A stretch of 64,000 bases of DNA from an uncultured Micrococcales bacterium (GCA_903880095.1 CAIRNX010000010.1:182453-246452); one strand, 5' to 3'; positions 43,584 through 53,181 are shown, numbered from the stretch's first letter. Notes: generated by a model not told the origin, from the sequence alone. Numbers and translations are program-made.

Positions 43584-44828
43584 CTAAAGCGTTTTGGCTG
43601 GCGAATTATTCCTCATGGCCCGCAAGCTAAGTAAGAAACCGGCAACGCCAATGGCAGTGATTGACAGCTGCAATGTGAATGCCACCTTGAAGTGCTCTAA
43701 GGAATACAAGACAGTGCCGCCTTGGATATCCAAGCTGACTCCAATAATCCACATCATGGCAAGCGAAGCCAAGAACCCGCCGACGTTGATTAGGCCGTTT
43801 GTCGCGCCGAGTTCGCTAGCTGGGAAAGCCTCTTTTGAGTAATCGAAAGCCACCATCGACGTTGGCCCACCGACACCGATGATCATGACAAGGAGGGCCA
43901 AGAGCCACATCGATGGTGGCCCTGGGTAGAGAATCATCACGAACCAGATAGCAACTATGGAGCCAACCACACCAAGAACAAACAGATGACGTTGCCTTGG
44001 CATTCGTGCGCAGAAGAGGCCGATGATGGGCCCCATGGACGCGTTGGTGAGCACAAATAGCGTTAGAAAACCACCAGCCACTCCCCTGCTAAGACCCAGC
44101 GCTGAAACCATGAATGGCACACCCCAAAGTAGAGCAAAGGTTGTGCCAGTAGATTGCGTGCTGAAGTGTGTGAAAAAGGCGAGCCAAGTAACTGGTTTGC
44201 GAATATTCTTTTTCAAATTGGCGAGAACACCGTTGATCCGAGTCGCGTGATGCACCTCACGCGCTGGATTCTCTTTTGCATACAACCAAACCAGTGCTCC
44301 GATTACCACAGACATGGCGGCGGCGGCAATAAAGGCCGACTCCCAGCCTGCTATGTGTAGAAGGAGCGCGAACGGTATCGCCGAAAGAATTTGCCCCGTT
44401 TGCCCAAGGGTTGCGAGCCACTGCTGCAGGTGTGAAGCTATTCGCCCGGTGAACCATGAATTGGACATCCTCATCATGCTTATGAATGTGCAGGCGTCTC
44501 CGATACCGACCAAGACACGACCCAGTACCGCAGTAGGCAAAAGAGTAGACACGGCTACGACAACCTGGCCGACTGCCATAAGTACTGCACCGATGGCGAG
44601 AATTCGACGAGACCCAAAGCGATCAAGCATGATGCCCACGGGAATCTGCATGCCCGCGTAAAACAGAAGTTGAAGCACGGCAAGGCTAGACAGTTGTTGA
44701 GCGTTGGTGTGGAAGCGAACAGAGGCGTCGAGGGCGACCGAACCCATGGTCGTTCTTTGGGTTACCGCGACCAAATACGCCAGGCCGGCCAAACCAACCG
44801 CGATGTAGCGGTTAGTCAGCTTGGTCAT
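43584..44828 (-). CDS. MFS transporter, nitrate/sugar-phosphate-antiporter-like
   Basis: A 414-residue protein with 12 predicted transmembrane helices of the major facilitator superfamily. The loop 2-3 signature is GIMLDRFGSRRILAIGAVLM; helix 4 has VLVGIGDACTFISMMRMSNS; the second half has GATNGLINVGGFLASLAMMW. Substrate cannot be read from sequence. Its 5' end overlaps the PAC2 gene by 17 bp, suggesting cotranscription from the PAC2 promoter. A weak hairpin TCCGC/GCGGA in the 130-bp gap after it may end the transcript before sigA. Confidence 0.85.
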   Translation of the reverse strand: MTKLTNRYIAVGLAGLAYLVAVTQRTTMGSVALDASVRFHTNAQQLSSLAVLQLLFYAGMQIPVGIMLDRFGSRRILAIGAVLMAVGQVVVAVSTLLPTAVLGRVLVGIGDACTFISMMRMSNSWFTGRIASHLQQWLATLGQTGQILSAIPFALLLHIAGWESAFIAAAAMSVVIGALVWLYAKENPAREVHHATRINGVLANLKKNIRKPVTWLAFFTHFSTQSTGTTFALLWGVPFMVSALGLSRGVAGGFLTLFVLTNASMGPIIGLFCARMPRQRHLFVLGVVGSIVAIWFVMILYPGPPSMWLLALLVMIIGVGGPTSMVAFDYSKEAFPASELGATNGLINVGGFLASLAMMWIIGVSLDIQGGTVLYSLEHFKVAFTLQLSITAIGVAGFLLSLRAMRNNSPAKTL

Positions 44829-45729
44829 CAGGATTATTCAACCTGCGACTTGCAAGGAAATCCTCAAGCTCGGCAGCGATTTGGTCTGCATCTGGGACAG
44901 ATTGTCCCCGGGGCGTCATTCGAGCGCCAAAGGTGGTTCCCTTTCCAGACTGGTAACCCTGTTCGAGATTGGCAACCATCTTTGCCAGCTCTTGGTTTTC
45001 AGAAATCTTTTCTTCGATCCTTCGCAGAAAAGCTACCGATTCTTCACGGAGTGCATCGGTTGGAAAAACAAGCGAGGTCGCCGCAGAGATTAGTTCAAAG
45101 GCCTTGATGCCAACCTCTGGATATTCACTTTCGGCAAGGTAATGCGGAACAAGCAAAACAAAGCCCGTGGTCGGGAGCCCTATTTCACGAAGTCGGTACT
45201 CAAGCAGGTGCACGATTGTGCCAGGAACTTGAGTGTCAGGGCGCCACTCGCTGAATTTGGCGATCATGTCTTGGCGATTGCCCGAAACAGTCACGCCAAT
45301 CGGGCGAGTGTGTGGCGAAGGGAAAGGAATCGAATGAACCCAGACGAATTCACTAACCGCGAAGATATCCATGATTTCTTCGATGGCCTCGGCGAATACT
45401 TCCCACTTGAAGTCTGGCTCGTAGCCGTCGAGATATAGGAATGGCTGTCCGATTTCGTCTTTCACCAAATAGATGCCCAAAATCGGCGGCTCAAAAGTCT
45501 CTAGGTGGTCTTTCTCAAAATAGACAACGGGTCTACGTGATCTGTAGTCGAGTAGGTCGTCGTTGCTGAAACGCACGACCAGAGTTGCATCAAGATTGGC
45601 GAAGATGTGGCTGTTTACCTGTGCGACACTGCCGCCAGCATCTGTGAAACCAGTTATTGCACCAATCATGCGCAATCCCATCGGCACCGAAGTTTCGGTG
45701 TTTACGAGAGAGTAAAGTCCTTGGTTCAC
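44812..45729 (-). CDS. PAC2 family protein
   Basis: A 305-residue protein of the PAC2 (proteasome assembly chaperone 2-like) family found in Actinobacteria. Conserved segments: MRMIGAITGFTDAGGSVAQVNSH in part (FTDAGGSVAQVNSHIF), FSNDDLLDYRSRRPVVYFEK, VWVHSIPFPSPHTRPIGVTV, and GFVLLVPHYLAESEYPEVGI. No enzyme motif. The C-terminal 60 residues are hydrophilic and probably coiled. The GTG start lies six bases after TAAAAT and lacks a ribosome site; it diverges from pepA with 33 bp between starts. Confidence 0.85.
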   Translation of the reverse strand: MNQGLYSLVNTETSVPMGLRMIGAITGFTDAGGSVAQVNSHIFANLDATLVVRFSNDDLLDYRSRRPVVYFEKDHLETFEPPILGIYLVKDEIGQPFLYLDGYEPDFKWEVFAEAIEEIMDIFAVSEFVWVHSIPFPSPHTRPIGVTVSGNRQDMIAKFSEWRPDTQVPGTIVHLLEYRLREIGLPTTGFVLLVPHYLAESEYPEVGIKAFELISAATSLVFPTDALREESVAFLRRIEEKISENQELAKMVANLEQGYQSGKGTTFGARMTPRGQSVPDADQIAAELEDFLASRRLNNPDDQAD

Positions 45730-45735
45730 AAGACC

Positions 45736-45755
45736 ATTTTAGCCCGCGTTAGGCT
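45736..45755. promoter_or_regulatory. Divergent -10 elements for the PAC2 gene and pepA
   Basis: On the minus strand TAAAAT (45736-45741) precedes GGTCTT and the PAC2 GTG. On the plus strand TAGGCT (45750-45755) precedes ATTGCCT and the pepA ATG. Only 8 bp separate the two hexamers, so the promoters must compete for polymerase, and both transcripts would begin at the start codons. Confidence 0.55.
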
Positions 45756-45762
45756 ATTGCCT

Positions 45763-47238
45763 ATGACTAGTCCAAAGCTGAATATCGTCTCCAAGTTTTC
45801 TTCATTCACCAAAGGCGCCGCTTACGTAGTTGGTGTTACGACTAAAGGCGATAAGCCCGTCCTTGCCGATTCTCCTATCGAACTCTCAGGCATAGCCCAG
45901 CTAGACCTGGCGAGCTTGGGAGTGAAGTCAGCCGCGGAGTTTACCGCGCGCGTTTCTGCCCCAAACGGCGCTATTTATCTGCTTGTTGGGCTAGGCAACA
46001 AACCATTAAGTGCTGTGACTCTGCGCGCACTCGGCGGAGTTGCCGCACGGTCACTAGCCGACGTAAAAGAGATTGTGTTCGGTTTGCCAACGGAGGACAA
46101 AACCCAAACTGAGGCACTCCTCGAGGGGGCCCTGCTCGGTAGGTATCAGTTCGGGGCATACCGTGGACTCAACAAACTAAGCGTGAATCAAAACGCAAAA
46201 CTGACCGTCGTTTCGGCATTCAAACCGACGACCGCAGCCCTGGCCAGAATCGAAATTATCGCAGCCAGCGTCTTCGCAACCCAAGACCTCGTTAACACAC
46301 CTGCTAATGACATTTACCCGCAGAGTCTGGCTAGCGCGATTCAAAAAGCCGCCAAGGGCGCAGGAGTCACGGTTGAAATTTGGGACGAAAAGCGTTTGGC
46401 AGCTGATGGCTTTGGCGGCATTCTCGGCGTCGGTCAAGGATCATCACGCCCTCCACGACTAGTTCGCGTTGAATACAAGCCCAAGAACTCCAAAGCTCAC
46501 ATCGCTCTTGTTGGCAAAGGAATCACTTTTGACACTGGCGGTCTCTCTATCAAGCCGGCGGCTTCGATGGTTGGTATGAAATACGACATGACTGGCGCAG
46601 CCACGGTCGGTCAGGCGGTAATAGCTATTGCCAAACTCCAACTGCCAGTTCGCGTGACCGCCTGGATGTGCATCGCCGAAAACATGGTTTCGGGTACTTC
46701 AACAAGACCGACAGACGTAATCAAGATTCGTAACGGCAAGACCGTTGAAGTGGTCAATACCGACGCCGAAGGCCGATTGGTCTTGGCCGACGGACTTTCG
46801 ATAGCAAGCGAATCAAAGCCCGACCTCATCGTTGACGTAGCAACCCTTACCGGCGCAGCATCAATTGCGCTTGGCAACCGTTACACCGGTTTGATGGGTC
46901 ACGGAACGGGCGTTGAGAAGCTCCAAGCTGCAGCTGAATCGGCGGGTGAACTCGTTTGGCACATGCCACTGCCAAGTGACCTACGCGTGTCGCTGAACTC
47001 AGACATCGCCGACATTGCCAACGCAAAGTTCGGCGCCAACGGAGGCATGTTGCTTGGTGGTCTCTTCTTGCAAGAGTTCATCGGCAAAAAGGCCAAAGGC
47101 GACGAGCTAATTGACTGGGCACACCTAGATATCGCGCCTTCTGCAAACAACGACCTAGCCCCCTGGGGTTACACAGGCAAAGGAGCTACAGGCGTCATGC
47201 TGCGAACCTTGGTGGCACTCGCCGAGTCTTACAGCTAA
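45763..47238 (+). CDS. pepA: Leucyl aminopeptidase (M17)
   Basis: A 491-residue M17 metallopeptidase that removes N-terminal residues from peptides. The two-metal site and active region are ALVGKGITFDTGGLSIKPAA, SMVGMKYDMTGAATVGQAV and the signature VVNTDAEGRLVLADGLSIAS. The N-terminal domain is diverged, as usual. The ATG at 45763 is chosen for TAGGCT seven bases upstream and because earlier in-frame starts lie inside the PAC2 gene. lpd follows after 45 bp. Confidence 0.95.
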   Translation: MTSPKLNIVSKFSSFTKGAAYVVGVTTKGDKPVLADSPIELSGIAQLDLASLGVKSAAEFTARVSAPNGAIYLLVGLGNKPLSAVTLRALGGVAARSLADVKEIVFGLPTEDKTQTEALLEGALLGRYQFGAYRGLNKLSVNQNAKLTVVSAFKPTTAALARIEIIAASVFATQDLVNTPANDIYPQSLASAIQKAAKGAGVTVEIWDEKRLAADGFGGILGVGQGSSRPPRLVRVEYKPKNSKAHIALVGKGITFDTGGLSIKPAASMVGMKYDMTGAATVGQAVIAIAKLQLPVRVTAWMCIAENMVSGTSTRPTDVIKIRNGKTVEVVNTDAEGRLVLADGLSIASESKPDLIVDVATLTGAASIALGNRYTGLMGHGTGVEKLQAAAESAGELVWHMPLPSDLRVSLNSDIADIANAKFGANGGMLLGGLFLQEFIGKKAKGDELIDWAHLDIAPSANNDLAPWGYTGKGATGVMLRTLVALAESYS

Positions 47239-47283
47239 ACCTGTAAAGTTGAACTGAAACCAAATAAAGCAGATGGAGTAACC

Positions 47284-48660
47284 ATGGCCGACTACAACTT
47301 CGATGTCGTAATTCTTGGCGGCGGGAGTGGCGGTTACGCCGCAGCACTTCGCTCGGCACAACTCGGCAAGCGTGTAGCGCTAATCGAAAAGGACAAATTG
47401 GGCGGCACATGCCTTCACCGCGGATGCATTCCAACCAAAGCGCTTTTGCACTCTGCTGAGGTTGCTGACGTAACACGCGAAGCGGCAGCTTTTGGAGTAA
47501 ACGCTACTTTCGGCTCGATCGACATGGCCCAGGTCAACAAGTACCGTGATGGCATCGTCGACCGCTTGTTCAAAGGTCTCACCGGTCTTGTCGGGAGCAA
47601 AGACATCACAGTTGTTGCAGGCGAAGGCCGCCTGACCGGGCCAAAGACGGTCACGGTTAACGGTGACAACTACACCGGAACCAATGTGGTCCTTGCTACG
47701 GGCTCTTACAGCCGTAGTTTGCCGGGGCTAGAAATCGGTGGCCGAGTCATCACCTCGGAGCACGCGCTTCAGTTGAATTTCGTTCCAAACAAGGTGGTTG
47801 TTCTTGGTGGCGGAGTTATTGGCGTCGAATTCGCGTCTGTTTGGAAGTCTTTCGGAACCGAAGTGACCATCGTTGAAGGGCTTCCTCACCTTGTGCCAAA
47901 CGAAGATGAGGCTCTTTCTAAGGGCCTAGAGCGCGCATTTAGAAAGCGTGGCATCGACTTCAAACTAGGCGTCCGCTTCGCAGGTGTCGAGCAGAACGAG
48001 ACTGGCGTGATTGTCAGCCTGGAAGATGGCACAAAAATAGAGGCAGAGCTCCTTCTTGTTGCTGTAGGGCGTGGGCCGAACTCCGTTGGCATGGGTTACG
48101 AAGAGCAGGGGATCAACATGGATCGCGGTTTCGTTCTAACCAACGATCGCCTAGAAACGAACCTGCCAGGCGTCTACGCAGCTGGCGACATTGTTCCGGG
48201 GCTTCAGCTTGCCCACCGCGGCTTCGGCCAGGGAATCTTCATTGCCGAAGAGATCGCCGGCCTAAAGCCAGCAGTAATCGACGAAAACGGTATTCCAAAG
48301 GTCACCTACTGCGAGCCAGAAGTTGCCAGCGTTGGTTTATCAGAGGCTAAAGCAGCCGAGAAGTTCGGTGCCGAAAACATCTCGACATACGAATACAACC
48401 TTGGCGGAAACGGCAAGAGCCAAATTCTTGGAACCGCAGGCTTCATCAAGCTAGTGCGTCAAAACAACGGGCCAGTCGTTGGTATTCACATGATCGGTTC
48501 GCGCGTGGGCGAACAAATTGGTGAAGGTCAGCTAATCGTTAACTGGGAGGCATACCCAGAAGACGTTGCCTCGCTAATTCACGCACACCCGACCATGAAC
48601 GAAGCTATCGGCGAAGCGCACCTAGCGCTAGCTGGCAAGCCACTTCACGCACACGCCTAG
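47284..48660 (+). CDS. lpdA: Dihydrolipoyl dehydrogenase
   Basis: A 458-residue flavoprotein, the E3 component of 2-oxo-acid dehydrogenases. FAD motif VVILGGGSGGYAAALRSAQL, redox-active disulfide GGTCLHRGCIPTKALLHSAE (two Cys five apart), NAD motif VVVLGGGVIGVEFASVWKSF, and the C-terminal catalytic His-Glu in IHAHPTMNEAIGEAHLALA are all intact. GGAGTAACC gives a good ribosome site. It is followed by sucB (35 bp), lipB and lipA, a lipoate-dependent enzyme cluster. Confidence 0.98.
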   Translation: MADYNFDVVILGGGSGGYAAALRSAQLGKRVALIEKDKLGGTCLHRGCIPTKALLHSAEVADVTREAAAFGVNATFGSIDMAQVNKYRDGIVDRLFKGLTGLVGSKDITVVAGEGRLTGPKTVTVNGDNYTGTNVVLATGSYSRSLPGLEIGGRVITSEHALQLNFVPNKVVVLGGGVIGVEFASVWKSFGTEVTIVEGLPHLVPNEDEALSKGLERAFRKRGIDFKLGVRFAGVEQNETGVIVSLEDGTKIEAELLLVAVGRGPNSVGMGYEEQGINMDRGFVLTNDRLETNLPGVYAAGDIVPGLQLAHRGFGQGIFIAEEIAGLKPAVIDENGIPKVTYCEPEVASVGLSEAKAAEKFGAENISTYEYNLGGNGKSQILGTAGFIKLVRQNNGPVVGIHMIGSRVGEQIGEGQLIVNWEAYPEDVASLIHAHPTMNEAIGEAHLALAGKPLHAHA

Positions 48661-48695
48661 TATTGATTAGTACGCCTTCATAAGGAGCAGCAAAG

Positions 48696-49991
48696 ATGAG
48701 CGAAAACGTAACCCTCCCAGCACTTGGCGAGAGCGTGACCGAGGGTACAGTTACCCGTTGGTTGAAAAAGGTTGGCGACACTGTCGCCGTTGACGAGCCA
48801 CTGGTAGAGGTTTCTACCGACAAGGTCGACACCGAGATACCTTCGCCATTCGCTGGCGTTGTAGAGCAAATCTTGGTTCAAGAAGACGACACCATCGAAG
48901 TCGGCGGCGTTCTAGCCGTGATCGGTACGGGTGCGGGCTCTGCCCCTGCACCAGCTGAGGCTCCAGCCCCTGTTGCCGAACCTGTTTCTGCACCAGTTGT
49001 TGAAACCCCAGCTGCACCTGCTCCGTTCGCAGCCCCTGTTGTTGCTCCGGTTGTTGCTCCTGTTATTTCCCCAGTCGCTGCACCTGCTGCTTCTAGCGAC
49101 CCGACTTACGTAACCCCGTTGGTTCGCAAGTTTGCCGCAGAGCACGGAATCGACCTCTCGAACGTCGCCGGCACAGGCGTAGGCGGACGCATTCGGAAAG
49201 AAGACGTCGTTGCCGCTCCAACTCACACTCCAGCACCTACCTCAGCAGTTGCGACACCTGTCGTGGCATCAGCTCAACGTGGCACCACCGAACCTATGTC
49301 GCGTCTTCGAAAGGTTCTAGCTGAACGCGCTGTGGCATCCATGCAGCAGACTGCACAGTTGACTACCGTTGTCGAAGTTGATGTAACCGCAGTTGCGACG
49401 ATGCGTCAGCGAGTTCAGCCACAGTTTGTCGCTGCAACCGGCGGCAAGCTCAACTTCATGCCATTCTTCGCACTGGCAGCGGCCGAGGCTCTAAAGGCTC
49501 ACCCAAAACTTAACGCTTCTATAGAGGGTGACAACATCGTGTTCCACCCGACCGAAAACATCAGTTTCGCTGTTGACACAGAGCGCGGTCTCCTAACCCC
49601 AGTCATTCGCGACGTTTCGACCTTAACTATTGCCCAGATTGCTAGCCAGATCGCCGACCTTGCCGCTCGCACGCGAGAGAATAAGTTGAAGCCGGACGAG
49701 CTCGGTGGCGGAACATTCACGCTTACCAATACTGGCTCTCGTGGCGCGCTATTCGACACCCCAGTTGTGTTCTTGCCTCAGGTCGCAATCCTTGGCACCG
49801 GAATCGTGACAAAGCGACCTGTTGTAGTAACAGATGCTGCGGGTAACGACTCGATTGCCATTAGAAGCATGGTTTACCTTGCTCTTAGCTACGACCACCG
49901 CCTCGTAGACGGCGCAGATGCTTCGCGCTTCTTGGTTGATGTCAAGGCTCGCCTCGAAGGTGCAGCCTTCGAGGCAAACCTAGGAATCTAA
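48696..49991 (+). CDS. sucB: Dihydrolipoyl acyltransferase (2-oxoglutarate dehydrogenase E2) with one lipoyl domain
   Basis: A 431-residue E2 protein. Residues 1-75 form one lipoyl domain with the modified Lys in [18 protein letters not shown]; a Pro/Ala/Val linker with repeated VAPVVAPV follows; residues 142-180 are the E1/E3-binding domain ([20 protein letters not shown]); the rest is the catalytic domain with [20 protein letters not shown] (His and Asp). Actinobacterial E2s often have two or three lipoyl domains; this one has one. AAGGAG precedes the ATG. The stop shares CTAA with the convergent unknown gene. Confidence 0.94.
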   Translation: MSENVTLPALGESVTEGTVTRWLKKVGDTVAVDEPLVEVSTDKVDTEIPSPFAGVVEQILVQEDDTIEVGGVLAVIGTGAGSAPAPAEAPAPVAEPVSAPVVETPAAPAPFAAPVVAPVVAPVISPVAAPAASSDPTYVTPLVRKFAAEHGIDLSNVAGTGVGGRIRKEDVVAAPTHTPAPTSAVATPVVASAQRGTTEPMSRLRKVLAERAVASMQQTAQLTTVVEVDVTAVATMRQRVQPQFVAATGGKLNFMPFFALAAAEALKAHPKLNASIEGDNIVFHPTENISFAVDTERGLLTPVIRDVSTLTIAQIASQIADLAARTRENKLKPDELGGGTFTLTNTGSRGALFDTPVVFLPQVAILGTGIVTKRPVVVTDAAGNDSIAIRSMVYLALSYDHRLVDGADASRFLVDVKARLEGAAFEANLGI

Positions 49992-50425
49992 ATCCGCTTC
50001 GAACCGATTACCTTGCCGTCACGTTCGCGCGTGGTGATTTCGTAAACAACTCCGTCACATTGAGCTTTGTGCACCCGGACTCCCCCGAGTTCTATGGGGC
50101 GCTCTAGTGCCTCGCAATTCGGCGCTTTTGATGTGACAGGCGCGCTCTTGGGTTGAGCGATCATTAGCCAACCCAAAACAACGAGACATGCGATCGCAGT
50201 GATCACCCACACAGCCTTAGGTTTTCTCGTTTGCGCGGGTTTAGGAATCGTAAATGTTTGCGTCGAATGATCGAATTGGACTAGCGCCGAGCGTTTAATT
50301 AGCGGCCCCAGCATGGGATTTGACGCGTCGAATTTTGAAACCAGGGTGTCTGCATTGGTCACGAAACGAACCCCATTGATTCGCAAACGCTTGAACTTTG
50401 ATTCCGCTACCAAATGTTTAGCCAC
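49988..50425 (-). CDS. Single-pass membrane protein of unknown function
   Basis: A 145-residue protein in three parts: a basic cytoplasmic N-terminus of about 70 residues ([20 protein letters not shown]), a transmembrane helix at about 71-90 ([20 protein letters not shown]), and an outer domain of 50 residues with two cysteines ([16 protein letters not shown] and [15 protein letters not shown]) that may form a disulfide. I do not recognise the family. The start is GTG at 50425 with GGAGG 9 bases upstream. It sits between sucB and lipB, convergent to sucB and divergent from lipB; nothing links it to lipoate metabolism beyond position. Confidence 0.65.
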   Translation of the reverse strand: MAKHLVAESKFKRLRINGVRFVTNADTLVSKFDASNPMLGPLIKRSALVQFDHSTQTFTIPKPAQTRKPKAVWVITAIACLVVLGWLMIAQPKSAPVTSKAPNCEALERPIELGGVRVHKAQCDGVVYEITTRERDGKVIGSKRI

Positions 50426-50495
50426 GAAACAAAGCCTCCACCAAAACGCGGCGGAATAAACCCGGCCCGCGAATTTGTTGACAACTACATCAACT

Positions 50496-50501
50496 TAGAA
50501 T
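50496..50501 (+). promoter_or_regulatory. -10 element of a predicted leaderless lipB promoter
   Basis: TAGAAT-TGAGCC-ATG: one mismatch to TATAAT, six bases before the lipB start. A TTGACA at 50478-50483 is only 12 bp upstream, too close for a standard -35, so it may be coincidental. Confidence 0.55.
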
Positions 50502-50507
50502 TGAGCC

Positions 50508-51143
50508 ATGACCGAGTTCCTTTTAGCCGGCCTAGACCCCAAGTTCGTCGACTACGAACAGGCATGGGAGCTTCAGCGAACCATTCACGCCGAAGTCGCT
50601 GCGGGAACTCGCCCAAACACTTGCGTTTTGCTTGAGCATGCGCCTGTGTACACGGCAGGCAAGCGAACCGAGGCCGAAGAACACCCTCAAGACGGAACCC
50701 CCGTGATCGCCGTCGACAGGGGCGGCAAAATTACCTGGCACGGACCAGGTCAACTTGTGGGCTACCCAATAATGCAGTTGCCAAATCCGATCGACGTAGT
50801 CGGCTACGTTCGTTGGCTCGAGCAAGTGCTCATCGACTCAATTGCTGAGTTTGGAGTGATTGGCGAGCGAGTAGCTGGGAGATCTGGCGTTTGGGTTATG
50901 AAGGACGGCGAGTTCGTAAAGGTCGCTGCAATTGGCATTCGCGTGGCTGATGCCACCACGATGCACGGCTTCGCACTTAACTGCAATAACTCCCTCGAGC
51001 CATACGAAACGATTATTGCCTGCGGGATAAAAGATGCCGCCACGAGTACGCTGAGCGAGCTGACCGGAAAAACCATAACCACCGAAATGGCTGCCGAAGT
51101 AGTCATGCGCCACCTCAAAGAGATAAGCAAGATAGAACTATGA
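50508..51143 (+). CDS. lipB: Lipoyl(octanoyl) transferase
   Basis: A 211-residue LipB that moves octanoyl groups from acyl-carrier protein to lipoyl domains. Motifs: [40 protein letters not shown], the catalytic Lys in [20 protein letters not shown], and the conserved Cys region [19 protein letters not shown]. It starts a unit lipB-lipA, overlapping lipA by 4 bp (ATGA). The substrate carrier, SucB, is encoded just upstream. Confidence 0.97.
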   Translation: MTEFLLAGLDPKFVDYEQAWELQRTIHAEVAAGTRPNTCVLLEHAPVYTAGKRTEAEEHPQDGTPVIAVDRGGKITWHGPGQLVGYPIMQLPNPIDVVGYVRWLEQVLIDSIAEFGVIGERVAGRSGVWVMKDGEFVKVAAIGIRVADATTMHGFALNCNNSLEPYETIIACGIKDAATSTLSELTGKTITTEMAAEVVMRHLKEISKIEL

Positions 51144-52135
51144 CCGACGCACCTGAGAGACGACTACTTCGCATCGAGGCGCGAAATGCCGAGGTCCCAA
51201 TCGAGCGCAAGCCAGAGTGGATCAAAACTCGAGCGGTAATGGGCCCTGAATACCAAGCGCTGCACAGCTTGGTCAAGACTGAGGGTTTGCACACCGTGTG
51301 CCAAGAGGCCGGCTGCCCAAACATTTATGAATGCTGGGAAGACCGCGAGGCGACCTTCCTGATTGGTGGCGCACAGTGCACCCGTCGCTGTGACTTCTGC
51401 CAAATCGACACTGGCAAACCATCGCCGCTTGACCGCGACGAACCTAGGCGCGTTGGGGAATCTGTCGCACAGATGCAACTCAGGTATGCAACCGTAACCG
51501 GAGTTGCGCGAGATGACTTAGAAGACGAAGGCTCGTGGCTGTACGCAGAAACGATTCGTCAAATCCACCAACAATCCCCTGGCACTGGCGTTGAGATTCT
51601 GGTGCCAGACTTCTCAGGTAACCCAGACCACCTTCAACTGGTCTTTGACGCCAAGCCACAGGTTTTCGCGCACAACCTAGAAACGGTTCCGCGAATTTTT
51701 AAGCAGATTCGTCCGGCTTTTAGATACGACCGTTCGCTCGACGTAATCACTCAGGGCCGCAACGCCGGCTTAGTGACAAAGTCAAACTTGATTCTCGGAA
51801 TGGGTGAGACCCGAGAAGAGATCACCGAGGCACTAGTCGACCTGCACGCCGCCGGAACAGACATCATCACGATCACCCAGTATCTCAGGCCTACAAAGAG
51901 ACACCACCCGGTCGAGCGCTGGGTCAAACCACAGGAGTTTGTCGAGTTGGCTCAAGAAGCCGAAGAAATGGGTTTCCTCGGCGTTCTCTCTGGGCCATTG
52001 GTTCGAAGCTCTTACAGAGCCGGTCGTCTCTGGGCGGCGTCGATGATTAAAAAGGGCTTTGAGATTCCAGAGAACTTGCGACACCTTGCAGACGCAGCGC
52101 AGCGCGACGGCTTCGCGCAGGGTGTGCACGGGTAG
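51140..52135 (+). CDS. lipA: Lipoyl synthase
   Basis: A 331-residue radical SAM enzyme that inserts two sulfurs into the octanoyl chain. The auxiliary-cluster cysteines are in [20 protein letters not shown] (Cys-x4-Cys-x5-Cys), the radical SAM cluster in [20 protein letters not shown] (CxxxCxxC), and the conserved Ser near the C-terminus in [15 protein letters not shown]. Length is normal. Its TAG stop is also the first half of the predicted -10 element of the DUF4191 gene. Confidence 0.98.
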   Translation: MTDAPERRLLRIEARNAEVPIERKPEWIKTRAVMGPEYQALHSLVKTEGLHTVCQEAGCPNIYECWEDREATFLIGGAQCTRRCDFCQIDTGKPSPLDRDEPRRVGESVAQMQLRYATVTGVARDDLEDEGSWLYAETIRQIHQQSPGTGVEILVPDFSGNPDHLQLVFDAKPQVFAHNLETVPRIFKQIRPAFRYDRSLDVITQGRNAGLVTKSNLILGMGETREEITEALVDLHAAGTDIITITQYLRPTKRHHPVERWVKPQEFVELAQEAEEMGFLGVLSGPLVRSSYRAGRLWAASMIKKGFEIPENLRHLADAAQRDGFAQGVHG

Positions 52136-52138
52136 GCT
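52133..52138 (+). promoter_or_regulatory. -10 element of the DUF4191 gene, overlapping the lipA stop codon
   Basis: TAGGCT-ATTTGC-ATG: the first three bases are the lipA TAG stop. Six bases separate the hexamer from the DUF4191 start, and there is no ribosome site, so a leaderless mRNA or simple read-through from lipA are the two options. Confidence 0.5.
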
Positions 52139-52144
52139 ATTTGC

Positions 52145-52831
52145 ATGGCTAAACAAACATCAAAGAACCAAGGCCGCTTCGCCCAAATTGTCGACGTATT
52201 TAGGCGCACGATTGCAATCGACAAGACCGCTCTGTGGCTAATCATTGCCGGCGTCACGTTGCCCATCGTCGCAAGCGTAATCATTGCAGCCTTGTCATCC
52301 AGCGGCGTCTTTGGATGGATTCTATGGGTGATCCTTGGACTAACTTCGGGACTTCTGGTCGGAATGATAATTCTTGGGCGTCGGGCAGAAAAGGCTGCAT
52401 ACCGATCACTTGAAGGGCGCGCTGGTGCGGTGAGTGCCGTTCTTGCGGCACCCCTAAAGCGAAATTTTCGAGGAACCGCTGAGCCTATTTCGGTAAACCC
52501 TAGATCGATGACGGCTGTGTATCGCATTGTTGGCGCCCCGGGTATCGTTTTGATTGGCGAAGGAAACCGCACCGAAGCGCAGCAGCTGCTAGAAGCAGAG
52601 CGAAAGCGAGCTTCTAAAGCCGCAGCCAATGTTCCGATTCACGCTATTTGGGTGACGAATGACGGCAAAGGAACTCCCCTACCTCAAGTAGTTAAGACGC
52701 TAAACAAGATGAAGCGTCAACTGAGCCGAAACGAAATCAAGGCGGTTCACTCGCGACTTTCTTCGTTGACAAGCGCCTTACCTATTCCTAAGGGAATTGA
52801 CCCTCGAAAGATGCGCGCAGCCCGTCGCTAA
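52145..52831 (+). CDS. DUF4191 domain-containing membrane protein
   Basis: A 228-residue protein with two transmembrane helices near residues 30-80 (ALWLIIAGVTLPIVASVIIA and GWILWVILGLTSGLLVGMII) and a cytoplasmic C-terminal domain (TEAQQLLEAERKRASKAAAN and PLPQVVKTLNKMKRQLSRNE). DUF4191 is an actinobacterial family nearly always found between lipA and an RDD protein, as here. Function unknown. Its TAA shares the CTAA tetranucleotide with the RDD stop on the other strand. Confidence 0.9.
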   Translation: MAKQTSKNQGRFAQIVDVFRRTIAIDKTALWLIIAGVTLPIVASVIIAALSSSGVFGWILWVILGLTSGLLVGMIILGRRAEKAAYRSLEGRAGAVSAVLAAPLKRNFRGTAEPISVNPRSMTAVYRIVGAPGIVLIGEGNRTEAQQLLEAERKRASKAAANVPIHAIWVTNDGKGTPLPQVVKTLNKMKRQLSRNEIKAVHSRLSSLTSALPIPKGIDPRKMRAARR

Positions 52832-53175
52832 AGTCGGATTATTGCTGTGCCGACAGCTTTATCTTGAAGCCCACGTCCGTCTCGAACGTCCCAAATGAAG
52901 GCTGGAATCACCAAGACGATGAGGGTGGTTCGAATAAGTGCGCGCCAGAGCCCAACCCGCCCTCCATCGACCCGAACGACGGCTAAACCGAGAACTTTAT
53001 GCCCCACCGAATAGCCCAGGGTGCCAACAAGTAATACTTGTATGACGGCGTAAATTACCAAGGTTGCAGTTGAATCAAATTTGAAGAAACCGGCCGAAAT
53101 TATCGACGCCATCGCCCAATCAACGAAGATCGCGACAAGGCGTCTTGAAAACTTTGCAGTCTCGATTTGGGTCAT
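52828..53175 (-). CDS. RDD family membrane protein
   Basis: A 115-residue RDD-family protein with three hydrophobic segments. The RDD features are the N-terminal FSRRLVAIFVDWAMASIISA (Arg, Asp) and the helix 2 Gly region TLGYSVGHKVLGLAVVRVDG; a C-terminal Asp follows in WDVRDGRGLQDKAVGTAII. Function unknown; related proteins take part in ion exchange in halophiles, but this family is broad. The ATG lies six bases after TAGGCT. It diverges from glnA1. Confidence 0.88.
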   Translation of the reverse strand: MTQIETAKFSRRLVAIFVDWAMASIISAGFFKFDSTATLVIYAVIQVLLVGTLGYSVGHKVLGLAVVRVDGGRVGLWRALIRTTLIVLVIPAFIWDVRDGRGLQDKAVGTAIIRL

Positions 53176-53181
53176 GCTGCG

